Part shown: in pieces, positions 34,847-43,411 of the stretch
Layout: each line of letters begins with the position of its first letter
Numbering within the stretch: position 1 is the first letter of the stretch
Origin: CAVVEC01 sp963770485
GTDB taxonomy: Bacteria > Acidobacteriota > Terriglobia > Terriglobales > Acidobacteriaceae
Length of the DNA: 64,000 bases
Direction of reading: 5' to 3'
Assembly: GCA_963770485.1 (NCBI GenBank)
Contig: CAVYPX010000014.1
Span: 382,989 to 446,988 of the forward strand
The notes under the pieces: generated by a model
Told to the model about the DNA's origin: nothing
The model's input: the letters and a program-made list of their open reading frames with translations, nothing else
Database searches by the model: none
Made by a program: the position numbers and the translations under genes

Positions 34847-36073
34847 CTAGTTGGAGGTTTCGACCGGATGCACCGTCGCGCTCGTCGCCGGCAAGGCTGG
34901 GCGGTCGGTGAAGAAGCTGTGATCGTAGAGGTTGCGATACATGCGGCCGGCAATTTCTGCGGCCTTGGGACCGAAGGTGGGACGGCCGCCTTCCAGGAAG
35001 ACGACGACTACAATGTGTCCGACGTCGGTTTTCGCGTAGGAAGCAAACCATCCGAAACGGGTGCCCGCGTGAGAGCAGGTTCCGGTCTTGCCCAGAACTT
35101 CCTCTTCGTTAAAGTTCACGCGCAGGCTGCGCGCGGTTCCGTAAGATACCGCTCCGGCCATGCCGTCGGAGATTTCCGGAATCAGGGGCGCGATATCCAA
35201 ACGCCGCTTCACAATGGGCTGAAAGTTGGTGACTTCTTCCGGAGTGGTAGGATGCTGCAGATAATAAAGCGTGCCGCCATTGGCGATCGCGGAAACCATG
35301 GCGCCAAGCTGCAACGGCGTCATCGAAACACCTTCGCCGAAGGAGCACATCTTGCCCACACCGCCCAGCTTCGTAGGAATGACTTCGTTGGGGTAAATGC
35401 CGAGTTGCTCGCCGGGAATGCTGTAACCGGCCAGCTCGCCCAGTCCATATTGATGGGCGTAGTAGCTGACTTTCTCAAAACCTAACTCGCGGCCCAGGGC
35501 TTCGAAATAAGCGTTGTTGGAGTGGGCCAGCGCCATAGTCAGGTTCATGTGGTAACGGCCGCCGAGGCGGACTTCGGTTTCTTTGGTGATGAGGCCTTCG
35601 CTCAACCCGGCCAGCGCCACGGACAGCTTGATGGTCGAGCAGGGCTGGGCGCCGCTGGAAAGCGCCAGCTTCTGGTTCAGCATGGCAAGAATGCGTCCGC
35701 TGGTAGGCTCGATGGCAACCACGGTGCCGTTCATGTCGCCCAGGGCGTCAATGGCGGCCTGGCGCACGACCGAATCTTCGCCGCTGGTCACGTCGCCTTC
35801 CGTGATGTCCGAAGCAAACGAACTTGTATAAAAGCGCTCGTAGTAGTGATGCCTGCGGTGCAAACTGGTGCGGCGGGTCCCGGAGCGTACGGCACGGCTG
35901 TGCGCCAGCCGATGCATGCGCTTGCGGGTGTGCTGGCTTTCGCTGATCTTTTGTGTTTTGGATTTGGTTAGCGAACGGGAGTTGACCGTAGCCGCCATGC
36001 CAGCTGCGCTGAGCAGCAAAGTGATGAAAGCGACAACTAGATAATTGAGCGCAAACCTTTTCCCCGATATCAC
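34847..36073 (-). CDS. penicillin-binding transpeptidase domain protein
   Basis: A membrane anchor (FALNYLVVAFITLLLSAAGM) and a basic His/Arg-rich segment precede a transpeptidase domain with SxxK in PCSTIKLSVAL, SxN in AHSNNAYF and KTG in LGKTGTCSHAG. There is no PBP dimerisation or transglycosylase domain, so it differs from ftsI and may be a specialised transpeptidase, carboxypeptidase or beta-lactam-interacting protein. I start it at GTG 36073 (AGGGA upstream), giving 408 residues. An ATG at 36283 adds 70 residues that do not look protein-like. Confidence 0.8.
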   Translation of the reverse strand: MISGKRFALNYLVVAFITLLLSAAGMAATVNSRSLTKSKTQKISESQHTRKRMHRLAHSRAVRSGTRRTSLHRRHHYYERFYTSSFASDITEGDVTSGEDSVVRQAAIDALGDMNGTVVAIEPTSGRILAMLNQKLALSSGAQPCSTIKLSVALAGLSEGLITKETEVRLGGRYHMNLTMALAHSNNAYFEALGRELGFEKVSYYAHQYGLGELAGYSIPGEQLGIYPNEVIPTKLGGVGKMCSFGEGVSMTPLQLGAMVSAIANGGTLYYLQHPTTPEEVTNFQPIVKRRLDIAPLIPEISDGMAGAVSYGTARSLRVNFNEEEVLGKTGTCSHAGTRFGWFASYAKTDVGHIVVVVFLEGGRPTFGPKAAEIAGRMYRNLYDHSFFTDRPALPATSATVHPVETSN

Positions 36074-36383
36074 TTCGCTGTCCCTATCCCCAGAATTCAC
36101 CCCTACTACAGAGCAAGGAGCATGCCAACGGTCGCCGCCATCGGCCAAGTCCCGCAACTCTCCGATAATATGCGACTTAGCCGCAGTGCGCAATGAAAAA
36201 GTAATTCTCCGGGAAACTTGTCCCACCTGATCTAACCCGCTGTGAGCACAAGAGTTGCTGGCATTTTGCGGGAGGGCATCCACCTTTGGTAACCGCGGGC
36301 TGGGTTACTGGAATGATACTCCTCAAAAGCGGAAAGGATTTTCCCATGCTGCGCAAATCGGTAATCTTCGTGCGCGTTTATCC
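36074..36383. promoter_or_regulatory. 310-nt region between the PBP and P-type ATPase genes
   Basis: Both flanking genes are on the - strand, so this should contain the promoter of the penicillin-binding gene. No strong promoter, repeat or separate gene is evident. The open frame from 36283 runs through it. Confidence 0.3.
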
Positions 36384-38309
36384 TCATTGCCGGATTTCAG
36401 CACTCCGCGGCAACAATCTCGTCGAATTGAGGATGAATGTCATCTCCGAGCTAACGTGAATGAAAGCTGCCAGCAGCGGATTGAGAAAGCCAAAAGCCGC
36501 CATGCCTACGCCTATGCTGTCCACGACCAAAGTACCTACGAAGTTCTGCATGATGATGCCGCGACAGCGGCGAGCGATCCGCAACGTTTCGACCAGTTTG
36601 GAGAGATCGCTTCCGATCAAGATGACATCGGCGCTCTCCCTGGCAACGTCTGTGCCTGAACCCATCGCGATTCCGACATTTGCCTCGACCAGGGCTGGAG
36701 CATCGTTAACGCCGTCCCCGACCATGGCAACCTTGCGATTCTTTCCGCGAAGCTCGCTGACCCATTTGGCTTTCTGATCAGGCAAAAGTTCTCCGACTGC
36801 CTCGTCCACACCGAGATCTCGCCCCACCGATGTGGTCACGGCTTGCGTATCTCCGCTGAGCAGAATCGTTTTCAGGCCCATCTCTCGCATGGCGGCGACC
36901 GCAGCCTTGGCTTCAGGACGCAGAACGTCAGCGATGCGGATGCTGCCAAGCATTTTCCCACCGCGAGCAACGTAAACTTCCGAGACTCCACCTGCACCAT
37001 TACCGTTGACAGGCGAAATTCCTTCCACACCGCGATCCATCAGCAGCGCCCGGCTGCCGACAAGAATCTCCTCGCCACGATAGGTCACTCGGACTCCTCT
37101 TCCAGGCGTATAGGAGAATTCATCCGGTTCGGCGACAGGCACGGCGAGTTGGGCAGCCCGCGCAAGGATGGCCTTGGCGAGGGGATGTTCGGACTTGCGC
37201 TCGGCAATGCTGGCAGCGGCAATGATTTCCTGCGGTGCGAAGCCATTGCTTGAGACGACCTCCCGAATCTGAGGAGTTCCGAAGGTCAAAGTGCCAGTCT
37301 TATCCAATAGCACCGTGTCCACAGCGGCCAACGCTTCCAGATAAAGACCGCCTTTAATGATTGCCCCGTGACGTGCGGCGCGGCCGATGGCGCCAAGAAC
37401 CGCGAGAGGAGTTCCCGCGGCTATACCGCATGCCCCAGCAACGATTACGACTGAAATCGTTGATCTCACGTTGTGAGTAACGATGAAGGTGAGAACGGCG
37501 GCCCCCAAGGCGAAATACACAAGGTAACCAGCCAGGCGATCCGCCGTTTTCTGAATGGGAGCGCGCGATTTCTCTGCCCGCTCAACCGCTTCGATAATCC
37601 TTCCGAAAGTCGTATCGCGGCCCAATTTCTGCGCCTCGACTTCCAAGGCTCCCGATTGATTGATGGTTCCCGCGTAAACCGCATCTCCCGGCGATTTCTC
37701 AACCGGCATGGCTTCGCCTGTGATGGCTGCCTGCTCCACAAAAGAGCGCCCGCTGAGCACGCGGCCATCCACGGGGATACGTCCACCCGGCTTCACGACG
37801 ACCGTGTCACCAAGTTGAAGATTTGCGGCGGGTATTTCAGCCACCTCGTTATTACGCCGGACCGAAACAGTTCGGGGCAAGAAATCAATCAGATTCTGGA
37901 TGGCACGCCGGCCGCGCCCTACCGTGAGCCCTTCCAGAACCTCGGCGGCAAGCACGAAAGCCGTGATGACGAGAGCAGTAAAGAATTCACCGATAGCCAG
38001 GGCCGAAAGCAGGGCGATGGTCATCGAGAGTTCCATCGTCATCTTTCGTTCGACGATGTTTTCGAAGGCCTCCTTAAAAATGGGATAGCCGCCGATCAGC
38101 GCGGCCGCTATGCCAATGACACTGAGGCGGGAAAACGGCTCCCACACGCGAAACCAAACTGCGGCCGCAGCCAGAGCCACGAACGCAATGCGGGCGAGTT
38201 CAAACCATTCCAACCTGTGCTCATGTTCGGAGCCGTGGTCCGGCTCTTTGCTCGGAGATAGAGGGGAAGTCGGAGCATTGTTTCTCTCAAGCACCTGGGT
38301 AGCGCTCAT
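36384..38309 (-). CDS. P1B-like metal-transporting P-type ATPase with non-canonical CPx site
   Basis: P1B ATPases pump transition metals across the membrane. The actuator motif AAITGEAMPVEK, phosphorylation motif DKTGTLTFG (near residue 332), HP motif SEHPLAKAI and hinge GDGVNDAPAL are all present, and the N-terminus is His-rich (EPDHGSEHEHR) without a CxxC domain. The membrane site that is normally CPC reads GAC in VAGACGIAAGTPLA. The ATG at 38309 follows GGAAAGGG; a TTG at 38330 is less likely. It is 31 nt downstream of an RcnR-like repressor, suggesting an inducible Ni/Co-type efflux pump, though the metal is not proven. Confidence 0.9.
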   Translation of the reverse strand: MSATQVLERNNAPTSPLSPSKEPDHGSEHEHRLEWFELARIAFVALAAAAVWFRVWEPFSRLSVIGIAAALIGGYPIFKEAFENIVERKMTMELSMTIALLSALAIGEFFTALVITAFVLAAEVLEGLTVGRGRRAIQNLIDFLPRTVSVRRNNEVAEIPAANLQLGDTVVVKPGGRIPVDGRVLSGRSFVEQAAITGEAMPVEKSPGDAVYAGTINQSGALEVEAQKLGRDTTFGRIIEAVERAEKSRAPIQKTADRLAGYLVYFALGAAVLTFIVTHNVRSTISVVIVAGACGIAAGTPLAVLGAIGRAARHGAIIKGGLYLEALAAVDTVLLDKTGTLTFGTPQIREVVSSNGFAPQEIIAAASIAERKSEHPLAKAILARAAQLAVPVAEPDEFSYTPGRGVRVTYRGEEILVGSRALLMDRGVEGISPVNGNGAGGVSEVYVARGGKMLGSIRIADVLRPEAKAAVAAMREMGLKTILLSGDTQAVTTSVGRDLGVDEAVGELLPDQKAKWVSELRGKNRKVAMVGDGVNDAPALVEANVGIAMGSGTDVARESADVILIGSDLSKLVETLRIARRCRGIIMQNFVGTLVVDSIGVGMAAFGFLNPLLAAFIHVSSEMTFILNSTRLLPRSAEIRQ

Positions 38310-38340
38310 ACTTTTTCCCTTTCCTGCCAACTGCAGCTGG

Positions 38341-38619
38341 TTACTTCAGGTAAGACTTGACCATGTCGATTACTTCATCCGCCGCCGTCACTTGCTGTGA
38401 AGTGGCCTTGTGCTTTCCGTTCAGCACGTGGCTGCGGATGTGACCTTCCAGAAGCTCGGCCATCAGACTGTTCATCGCCCCTCTGGCGGCGCTCATGACT
38501 TGCAAGATTTCAGAACAATCGCGCTCCTCGGTAAGGGCTCGCACCAGAGCTTCAACCTGCCCCTGAATGCGCTTGGCCCGTAGAATCAGATTTTGTTTGT
38601 CCTTGACGGTGTGGCTCAT
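38341..38619 (-). CDS. CsoR/RcnR-family metal-sensing repressor
   Basis: This 92-residue all-helical DUF156 protein should bind DNA without metal and release it on binding. The ligand positions read His3, Cys35, His60 and His64, the set known for the Ni/Co sensor RcnR, and unlike CsoR (Cys-His-Cys) or FrmR. The neighbouring gene is a P-type ATPase, and a 23-bp palindrome lies just upstream of the ATG. Repression of both genes is the natural reading. Confidence 0.9.
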   Translation of the reverse strand: MSHTVKDKQNLILRAKRIQGQVEALVRALTEERDCSEILQVMSAARGAMNSLMAELLEGHIRSHVLNGKHKATSQQVTAADEVIDMVKSYLK

Positions 38620-38641
38620 TGTTCAATGTCTATTTTCCTAC

Positions 38642-38664
38642 TATACCATACCCGGTATGGTATA
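38642..38664. promoter_or_regulatory. 23-bp palindromic operator of the metal efflux operon
   Basis: The half-site TATACCATACC is followed by one C and its exact reverse complement. It lies 23 nt upstream of the repressor ATG on the - strand and 54 nt upstream of the DUF1028 ATG on the + strand, so it could control both. AT-rich arms around a GC-rich centre suit CsoR/RcnR-type operators. Confidence 0.75.
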
Positions 38665-38717
38665 TGGAAATTTGTCGCCACTTGGCCAAATCTGAAATGC
38701 GCGTTAATCTTGCCGGC

Positions 38718-39734
38718 ATGACCTCGATGAAATGCAGCTTCGTGCTTCTCGGCTTGTCAATCTTCTCTTCTATCGCGTGGGCGGGCGGTCATCCAGCTCT
38801 GCATCCACAAAACGTTTCGACATTTTCCATCGTGGCCCGCGATCCGGCAACCGGGCAGATGGGAATCGCCGTGGCCTCGCGATATTTCTCCGTGGGATCG
38901 GTTGTGCCCTGGGCGGAAGCCGATGTGGGGGCGGTGGCGACGCAAGCCGACGTCAACGTGGGATACGGCCCCAAGGCGCTCGAGCTCTTGCGCCAGGGAT
39001 TGACCGCGCAGCAGGTCGCAGATCGTTTGCTGGCAGAAGATACTTTTTCGGATAAAGACGGCCGGCAGTTTGCCCTCGTGGACAGCAAAGGCAATGTGCT
39101 AACTCACACCGGACCGAAGGCGCCGTATTGGGCGGGAGGCCAGAAAGGCACGACGTGGGCAGCGCAGGGAAACATCCTGGTTGGACCGCAGGTTCCGGAG
39201 GCGATGGGAAAGGCATTCGAGGCTACCGCTGGCGAGCTGGCGGAAAAACTCTACGCCGCTTTGAAAGCAGGCGACGCCGCGGGAGGGGACAAGCGCGGCC
39301 GCCAGTCGGCCTCGATGTTGATCGTTTGCAAGGGCTGCGGGCGGAATATGAATAATGATCGTTACTTGTATATCAACGTGGACGACAATTCCGATCCGTT
39401 TGCGGAGTTGCGGCGACTGCTGGACTTGAATCTCACCTACAACTACCAGGATCAGGCGGACAATTTGCTCATGAAAGGGAATCTGACTGAGGCCCGCGCC
39501 GCGGGCGAGAAAGCTGTCCATTACGCGCCAGAGAATAACGACGGCCACATGGAGTTAGCTTTCATTGACTACGCAGCGGGAGACAAGCCGGCGGCCCTGC
39601 GGGAGTTTGCGCTGGCCGCCAAAGATAATCCCAAGTTCAAGCAGCAGTGGGATGCGGAGATGCCCTACTTTCCCCAAGCCAAGCAGTTGGCGGCAGACCA
39701 GGAGTTCCTCGCTCAATTGTTTCCGGGGAAGTGA
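38718..39734 (+). CDS. exported DUF1028 protein with TPR-like C-terminus
   Basis: A signal peptide (CSFVLLGLSIFSSIAWAGG) leads into a DUF1028 domain, an Ntn-hydrolase-like family, beginning STFSIVARDPATGQMGIAVA with GAVATQADVNVGYGP and QGNILVG. The last 110 residues (DQADNLLMKGNLTEARAAGE) look like TPR helices. The ATG at 38718 is chosen so the signal peptide is at the N-terminus; ATG 38697 and 38727 are possible. The substrate is unknown. Confidence 0.8.
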   Translation: MTSMKCSFVLLGLSIFSSIAWAGGHPALHPQNVSTFSIVARDPATGQMGIAVASRYFSVGSVVPWAEADVGAVATQADVNVGYGPKALELLRQGLTAQQVADRLLAEDTFSDKDGRQFALVDSKGNVLTHTGPKAPYWAGGQKGTTWAAQGNILVGPQVPEAMGKAFEATAGELAEKLYAALKAGDAAGGDKRGRQSASMLIVCKGCGRNMNNDRYLYINVDDNSDPFAELRRLLDLNLTYNYQDQADNLLMKGNLTEARAAGEKAVHYAPENNDGHMELAFIDYAAGDKPAALREFALAAKDNPKFKQQWDAEMPYFPQAKQLAADQEFLAQLFPGK

Positions 39735-39973
39735 CTTAAGGGTGACACGGCGGACAAGGTCGGGCCCGGGTCAAGATTTCAACATGGTTGTTTCGTTGAA
39801 CTGGCACCTGTTGGAACGAAAGCATTTGGAGCTGGGCAAGATGCAAGAACTTTCACATTGACAGGGGGTTTGGCCGGTGGGAAGCTTGCGGCGTCTAAAA
39901 AATGCGCCGTCCTCCGTTCTGGGAAGCGGCGCTGCGGCTGGGTAAAGGCATCCGACCCATAGGAGTACCACTC

Positions 39974-40660
39974 ATGACCCCGCAAAAATCTCAAAACAAC
40001 AATTTCCTCAAACCGCGGTCTGTGACCCGGCTCAGCGAAGAACTGGACAAGCGTCTCCTGGCTTACGTGGCGGCGGCGAGTGCTGCCGGTGTAGGAATGC
40101 TGGCCTTGGCACAGCCGGCTGAAGCAAAAATCATCTACACACCCGCCCACAAAATAGTTCGGACCAATCACGCAGTGCCCATTGATCTCAATCACGAAGG
40201 AATTCACGATTTCGACGTCTTCAACCTGACTCACAACAGCACAACCCCTTTTGGAACCTACCTGGCGGCCGAGCCGCTACAGTCAGGCAACCAAATCTGG
40301 GTGCAACGGACGAACCGAGGGTTTTCGAATTACGCCGCCGCGTTACCCGCGGGAGTTAGTGTCGGTCCAAGCGTAAAGCATTTTGCCGCAGGACGGAACG
40401 AAATGGCTTTTCGTAGTTCGGGAATCGGTACACACAGCGGCGGCCCGTGGAAGAACGCCAAGAATCGCTATCTCGGACTGAAATTTCTTATCAAGGGAAA
40501 ACTCCACTATGGGTGGGCACGGCTCAACGTTAGCATTGCGAACCGAGAGGTAAATGCCACCCTTACCGGCTATGCCTATGAGACGGTAGTCGACAAGCCG
40601 ATCATCACTGGCAAGACGAGGGGCGAACCCACCCTAGGTATGCTGGCGCAAGGAAGGTAG
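39974..40660 (+). CDS. secreted paralog 2 of the YLGLKF/GYAYE family
   Basis: It shares the signal-like start (LDKRLLAYVAAASAAGVGML, ending AEA), KIIYTPAH, DLNHEGIHDF, RYLGLKFLIKGKLHYGWARL and GYAYETVVDKPIITGKT. The tail is cut short: GEPTLGMLAQGR, with no SAWR ending, so the C-terminal signal-like part is incomplete. ATG 39974 follows AGGAG (39961-39965). A TTGACA at 39857-39862 may be its -35. Function unknown; it is expected to be exported. Confidence 0.82.
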   Translation: MTPQKSQNNNFLKPRSVTRLSEELDKRLLAYVAAASAAGVGMLALAQPAEAKIIYTPAHKIVRTNHAVPIDLNHEGIHDFDVFNLTHNSTTPFGTYLAAEPLQSGNQIWVQRTNRGFSNYAAALPAGVSVGPSVKHFAAGRNEMAFRSSGIGTHSGGPWKNAKNRYLGLKFLIKGKLHYGWARLNVSIANREVNATLTGYAYETVVDKPIITGKTRGEPTLGMLAQGR

Positions 40661-40721
40661 CGGATCAATCCCGCGAAGCGCTCAGAGCCGCTTCGCACGG
40701 ACGCTCACTATAGGAGGGATG

Positions 40722-41951
40722 ATGCTTAGAACTGGCAGCGGACCGAACGGCGCGCGAATTTCGATTTCGCGAGTAGCCATCGTTGCGTGGACGCTGGCGG
40801 CTGCGCTTTTCCCCGCATTGGTTGCGCCACAGTGGGCACAGGCGGAAACTTTCAAAGTGCTCTACGCTTTTCAAGGCGGGCCAAATGATGGAGCAACTCC
40901 CGCCGGGAAGGTGATTCTGGATGCATCCGGCAACCTCTATGGGATGACCCAGTACGGCGGCGCTCGCACTCTGGGATGGGGCACGGTCTTCAAGCTGGAT
41001 ACGGCGGGCAAAGAAACCGTGCTGTATTCGTTCACCGGTGGAGCAGATGGCGGATACGCGTACGGAGGACTGATCCAGGATGCCGCGGGGAATCTGTATG
41101 GCAGCACCTCCGAAGGAGGTAACGGCAGTTGCGGTGGGGATGGCTGCGGAGTCGTATTTGAGTTGGACACGACGGGGAAAGAGACAGTGCTCTATCAGTT
41201 CAGCGGCGGCTCCGACGGCGGCGACCCGAATGGGGACTTGGTCATGGACAAGGCAGGCAATCTATATGGCACTGCGTATTGGGGCCCCTACGGATACGGC
41301 GGCGCAGTGTTCAAGGTGGACCGCAAAGGCAACGAAACCGTACTCCACGAGTTTAACGGCTTGCCCGACGGAGAGTTCCCAGTTGCGGGAGTGTTTCGGG
41401 ACAATCAGGGCAATCTTTTTGGTACTACCGACGCAGGTGGCGGTGGACCGTGCTTTGGAGGATGTGGCACGGTGTTCAAGGTGAGCAAAACCGGCAAGGA
41501 GACCATCCTCTACCGTTTTTTAGAATCGCCTGACGGGGCGTTCCCGTATGCGGGCTTGATTCCGGGTACGACGGGAAACTTCTACGGCACAACCTACAGT
41601 GGGGGAGATCCGGCCTGCGACCAGGGATGCGGCACGGTATTCGAGGTGAGCGCGGCTGGCAGGGAGAAGATTCTGCACCGCTTCCACGAAAACGAAGGTG
41701 GCAACCCTTTGGGCGGGCTGGTTCGGGACGCTGCTGGGAATCTTTATGGCACCACGCTGGGCGGCAACTATGGTAGGGTATTCAAGCTGGACCCGCAGGG
41801 CAAGGAGACAGTGCTGCACAGTTTCAAAGGCGGCACCGACGGTTGTGCGCCTCTCGCCAGTCTGACGTTAGACTCCGCAGGCAATCTGTATGGCACCGCA
41901 AGCGGCTGCGGAGCCTACGGAAACGGAGCGGTGTTCAAAATCGCACTTTAG
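40722..41951 (+). CDS. secreted GloVer-type tandem-repeat protein
   Basis: After a signal peptide ending in QAE the protein is built of about eight repeats of some 40-45 residues, each containing GNLYGTT-like and GTVFKLD-like motifs (for example AGNLYGTAYWGPYGYGGAVF). These are the TIGR03803 'choice-of-anchor tandem repeat GloVer' repeats, which probably fold as a beta-propeller. AGGAGGG lies directly before the two ATGs at 40719 and 40722. Role unknown; a second, diverged member is at 61121. Confidence 0.85.
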   Translation: MLRTGSGPNGARISISRVAIVAWTLAAALFPALVAPQWAQAETFKVLYAFQGGPNDGATPAGKVILDASGNLYGMTQYGGARTLGWGTVFKLDTAGKETVLYSFTGGADGGYAYGGLIQDAAGNLYGSTSEGGNGSCGGDGCGVVFELDTTGKETVLYQFSGGSDGGDPNGDLVMDKAGNLYGTAYWGPYGYGGAVFKVDRKGNETVLHEFNGLPDGEFPVAGVFRDNQGNLFGTTDAGGGGPCFGGCGTVFKVSKTGKETILYRFLESPDGAFPYAGLIPGTTGNFYGTTYSGGDPACDQGCGTVFEVSAAGREKILHRFHENEGGNPLGGLVRDAAGNLYGTTLGGNYGRVFKLDPQGKETVLHSFKGGTDGCAPLASLTLDSAGNLYGTASGCGAYGNGAVFKIAL

Positions 41952-42037
41952 TCGAAAGGACCTGCGCAGCGCGAAATGGGATAACCCTTGTGTTCTCGAT
42001 GTGTTTGTGTCTCTCTGATAAATCCTTCAACTTCCAT

Positions 42038-43279
42038 TCACATAGTTTCATTCCGCTTGCGAAGGAATGCCGGAACGTCGAGATCGGCCTGCTCGAAGTT
42101 GGCGATCATGGCGTTGCGCATGGCGTCGAGGCCGCTGCTCTCGGTTGAAACCACGGCCACGGGCGCGTTGGGCGACTCCATCACCATGGGCGGAGGCGGC
42201 GGCTCGGGATCAAACTCGGGTTCGGGTTGCGGTTCTGGAAAATCATCAACCCTCCGGGAAACCACGAAGCTGGGCTGCTGTTCCTGACGGCGGCGACGAA
42301 CATCGGATTCCTTGAAGCCGGTGGCGATAACGGTGATTTTCACCGCGTCTTTCATCTTCTCATCGAGCACGGCGCCGAAAATAATGTTGGCATCCTCGTG
42401 GGCAGCGCTCTGGATAATGGTGCAGGCCTCCTGCACCTCAGCCAGTTTGAGCGAGGCGGAGCCGGTGATGTTGATAAGAATGCCGCGAGCGCCGTCTATG
42501 GCTCCGGCTTCGAGCAGCGGAGAAGCGATTGCTTTCTGGGCGGCCTCGGTGGTACGGCGGGCGCCGTTCGCCGTGGCTGTGCCCATGACCGCGTAACCCA
42601 TGCCCGCCATGATCGCTTTTACGTCGGCGAAGTCGCGGTTGATGATCCCGGGAATAGTAATAATGTCCGAGATGCCCTGTACACCTTGCCGCAGAATGTC
42701 ATCAGCGACACGGAACGATTCAAAGAATCCTGCATCCTGCGCGACCGCCAGCAGTTTTTCGTTGGGAATCACGATGGTAGTGTCGACGGATTCCATCAGT
42801 TCCGCGATACCCCGCTCCGCCTGCGACATGCGGCGCTTGCCTTCAAAGGCGAAGGGCTTGGTCACGACCGCGACGGTAAGGGCGCCCATCTCGGTGGCCA
42901 GCGAGGCGATGATCGGAGCGGCCCCGGTTCCGGTACCGCCGCCCATGCCGGTGGTGACGAATACCATGTCCGCGCCTTCCAGCGCTTCGATGATTTTGTC
43001 GGAATCTTCGAGCGCGGCCTTGCGTCCGACTTCGGGATTGGCGCCGGCCCCCAGGCCATTGGTAAGTTTCACGCCCAGTTGGATCTTCATGGGCGCACGC
43101 GACATGCGCAGAGCCTGGAGATCCGTGTTGGCGACAATGAATTCGATGCCCTCCATGCCGGCATCGATCATGCGATTCACGGCGTTGCCGCCGCCTCCAC
43201 CCACACCGATGACCTTGATTCGGGCGTCATTGCGGGCCTCTTCGTTGAAGCTGATGCGAATGTCGTTGTCCTTTTTCAT
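42038..43279 (-). CDS. ftsZ: cell division GTPase FtsZ
   Basis: FtsZ forms the Z ring. The GTP-binding domain shows VIGVGGGGGNAVNRMI, the tubulin signature GMGGGTGTGAAP and NRDFADVKAIM; a Pro/Glu-rich linker (PEPQPEPEFDPEPPPPP) ends in the conserved tail DLDVPAFLRKRNETM, which binds FtsA. The ATG at 43279 has GAGGTG upstream. It is third in ftsQ-ftsA-ftsZ on the - strand, 27 kb from the other dcw genes. Confidence 0.97.
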   Translation of the reverse strand: MKKDNDIRISFNEEARNDARIKVIGVGGGGGNAVNRMIDAGMEGIEFIVANTDLQALRMSRAPMKIQLGVKLTNGLGAGANPEVGRKAALEDSDKIIEALEGADMVFVTTGMGGGTGTGAAPIIASLATEMGALTVAVVTKPFAFEGKRRMSQAERGIAELMESVDTTIVIPNEKLLAVAQDAGFFESFRVADDILRQGVQGISDIITIPGIINRDFADVKAIMAGMGYAVMGTATANGARRTTEAAQKAIASPLLEAGAIDGARGILINITGSASLKLAEVQEACTIIQSAAHEDANIIFGAVLDEKMKDAVKITVIATGFKESDVRRRRQEQQPSFVVSRRVDDFPEPQPEPEFDPEPPPPPMVMESPNAPVAVVSTESSGLDAMRNAMIANFEQADLDVPAFLRKRNETM

Positions 43280-43303
43280 GTAGACACCTCGGTTTTGATG
43301 AAC

Positions 43304-43411
43304 AAGCACTTAGCACTCAGCACTTAGCATTCAGCCTCGGTGATGAGTTGCCGACTCCCGCAAAACCATCTCTTTGGCCAACAGGCTAGTTGCCAAGTGC
43401 TGGCTGCTGCC
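43304..43411. repeat. period-7 array with inverted arm, ftsA-ftsZ gap
   Basis: Five heptamers AAGCACT, TAGCACT, CAGCACT, TAGCATT, CAGCCTC run 43304-43338. An inverted arm AAGTGCTGGCTGCTG lies near 43395-43409, just after the ftsA stop, so the gap is again a palindromic element. Confidence 0.72.

Noticed and set aside
34847..36283. A second FtsI or class A PBP
   Set aside because: It has only the transpeptidase domain and lacks the PBP dimerisation and transglycosylase domains.
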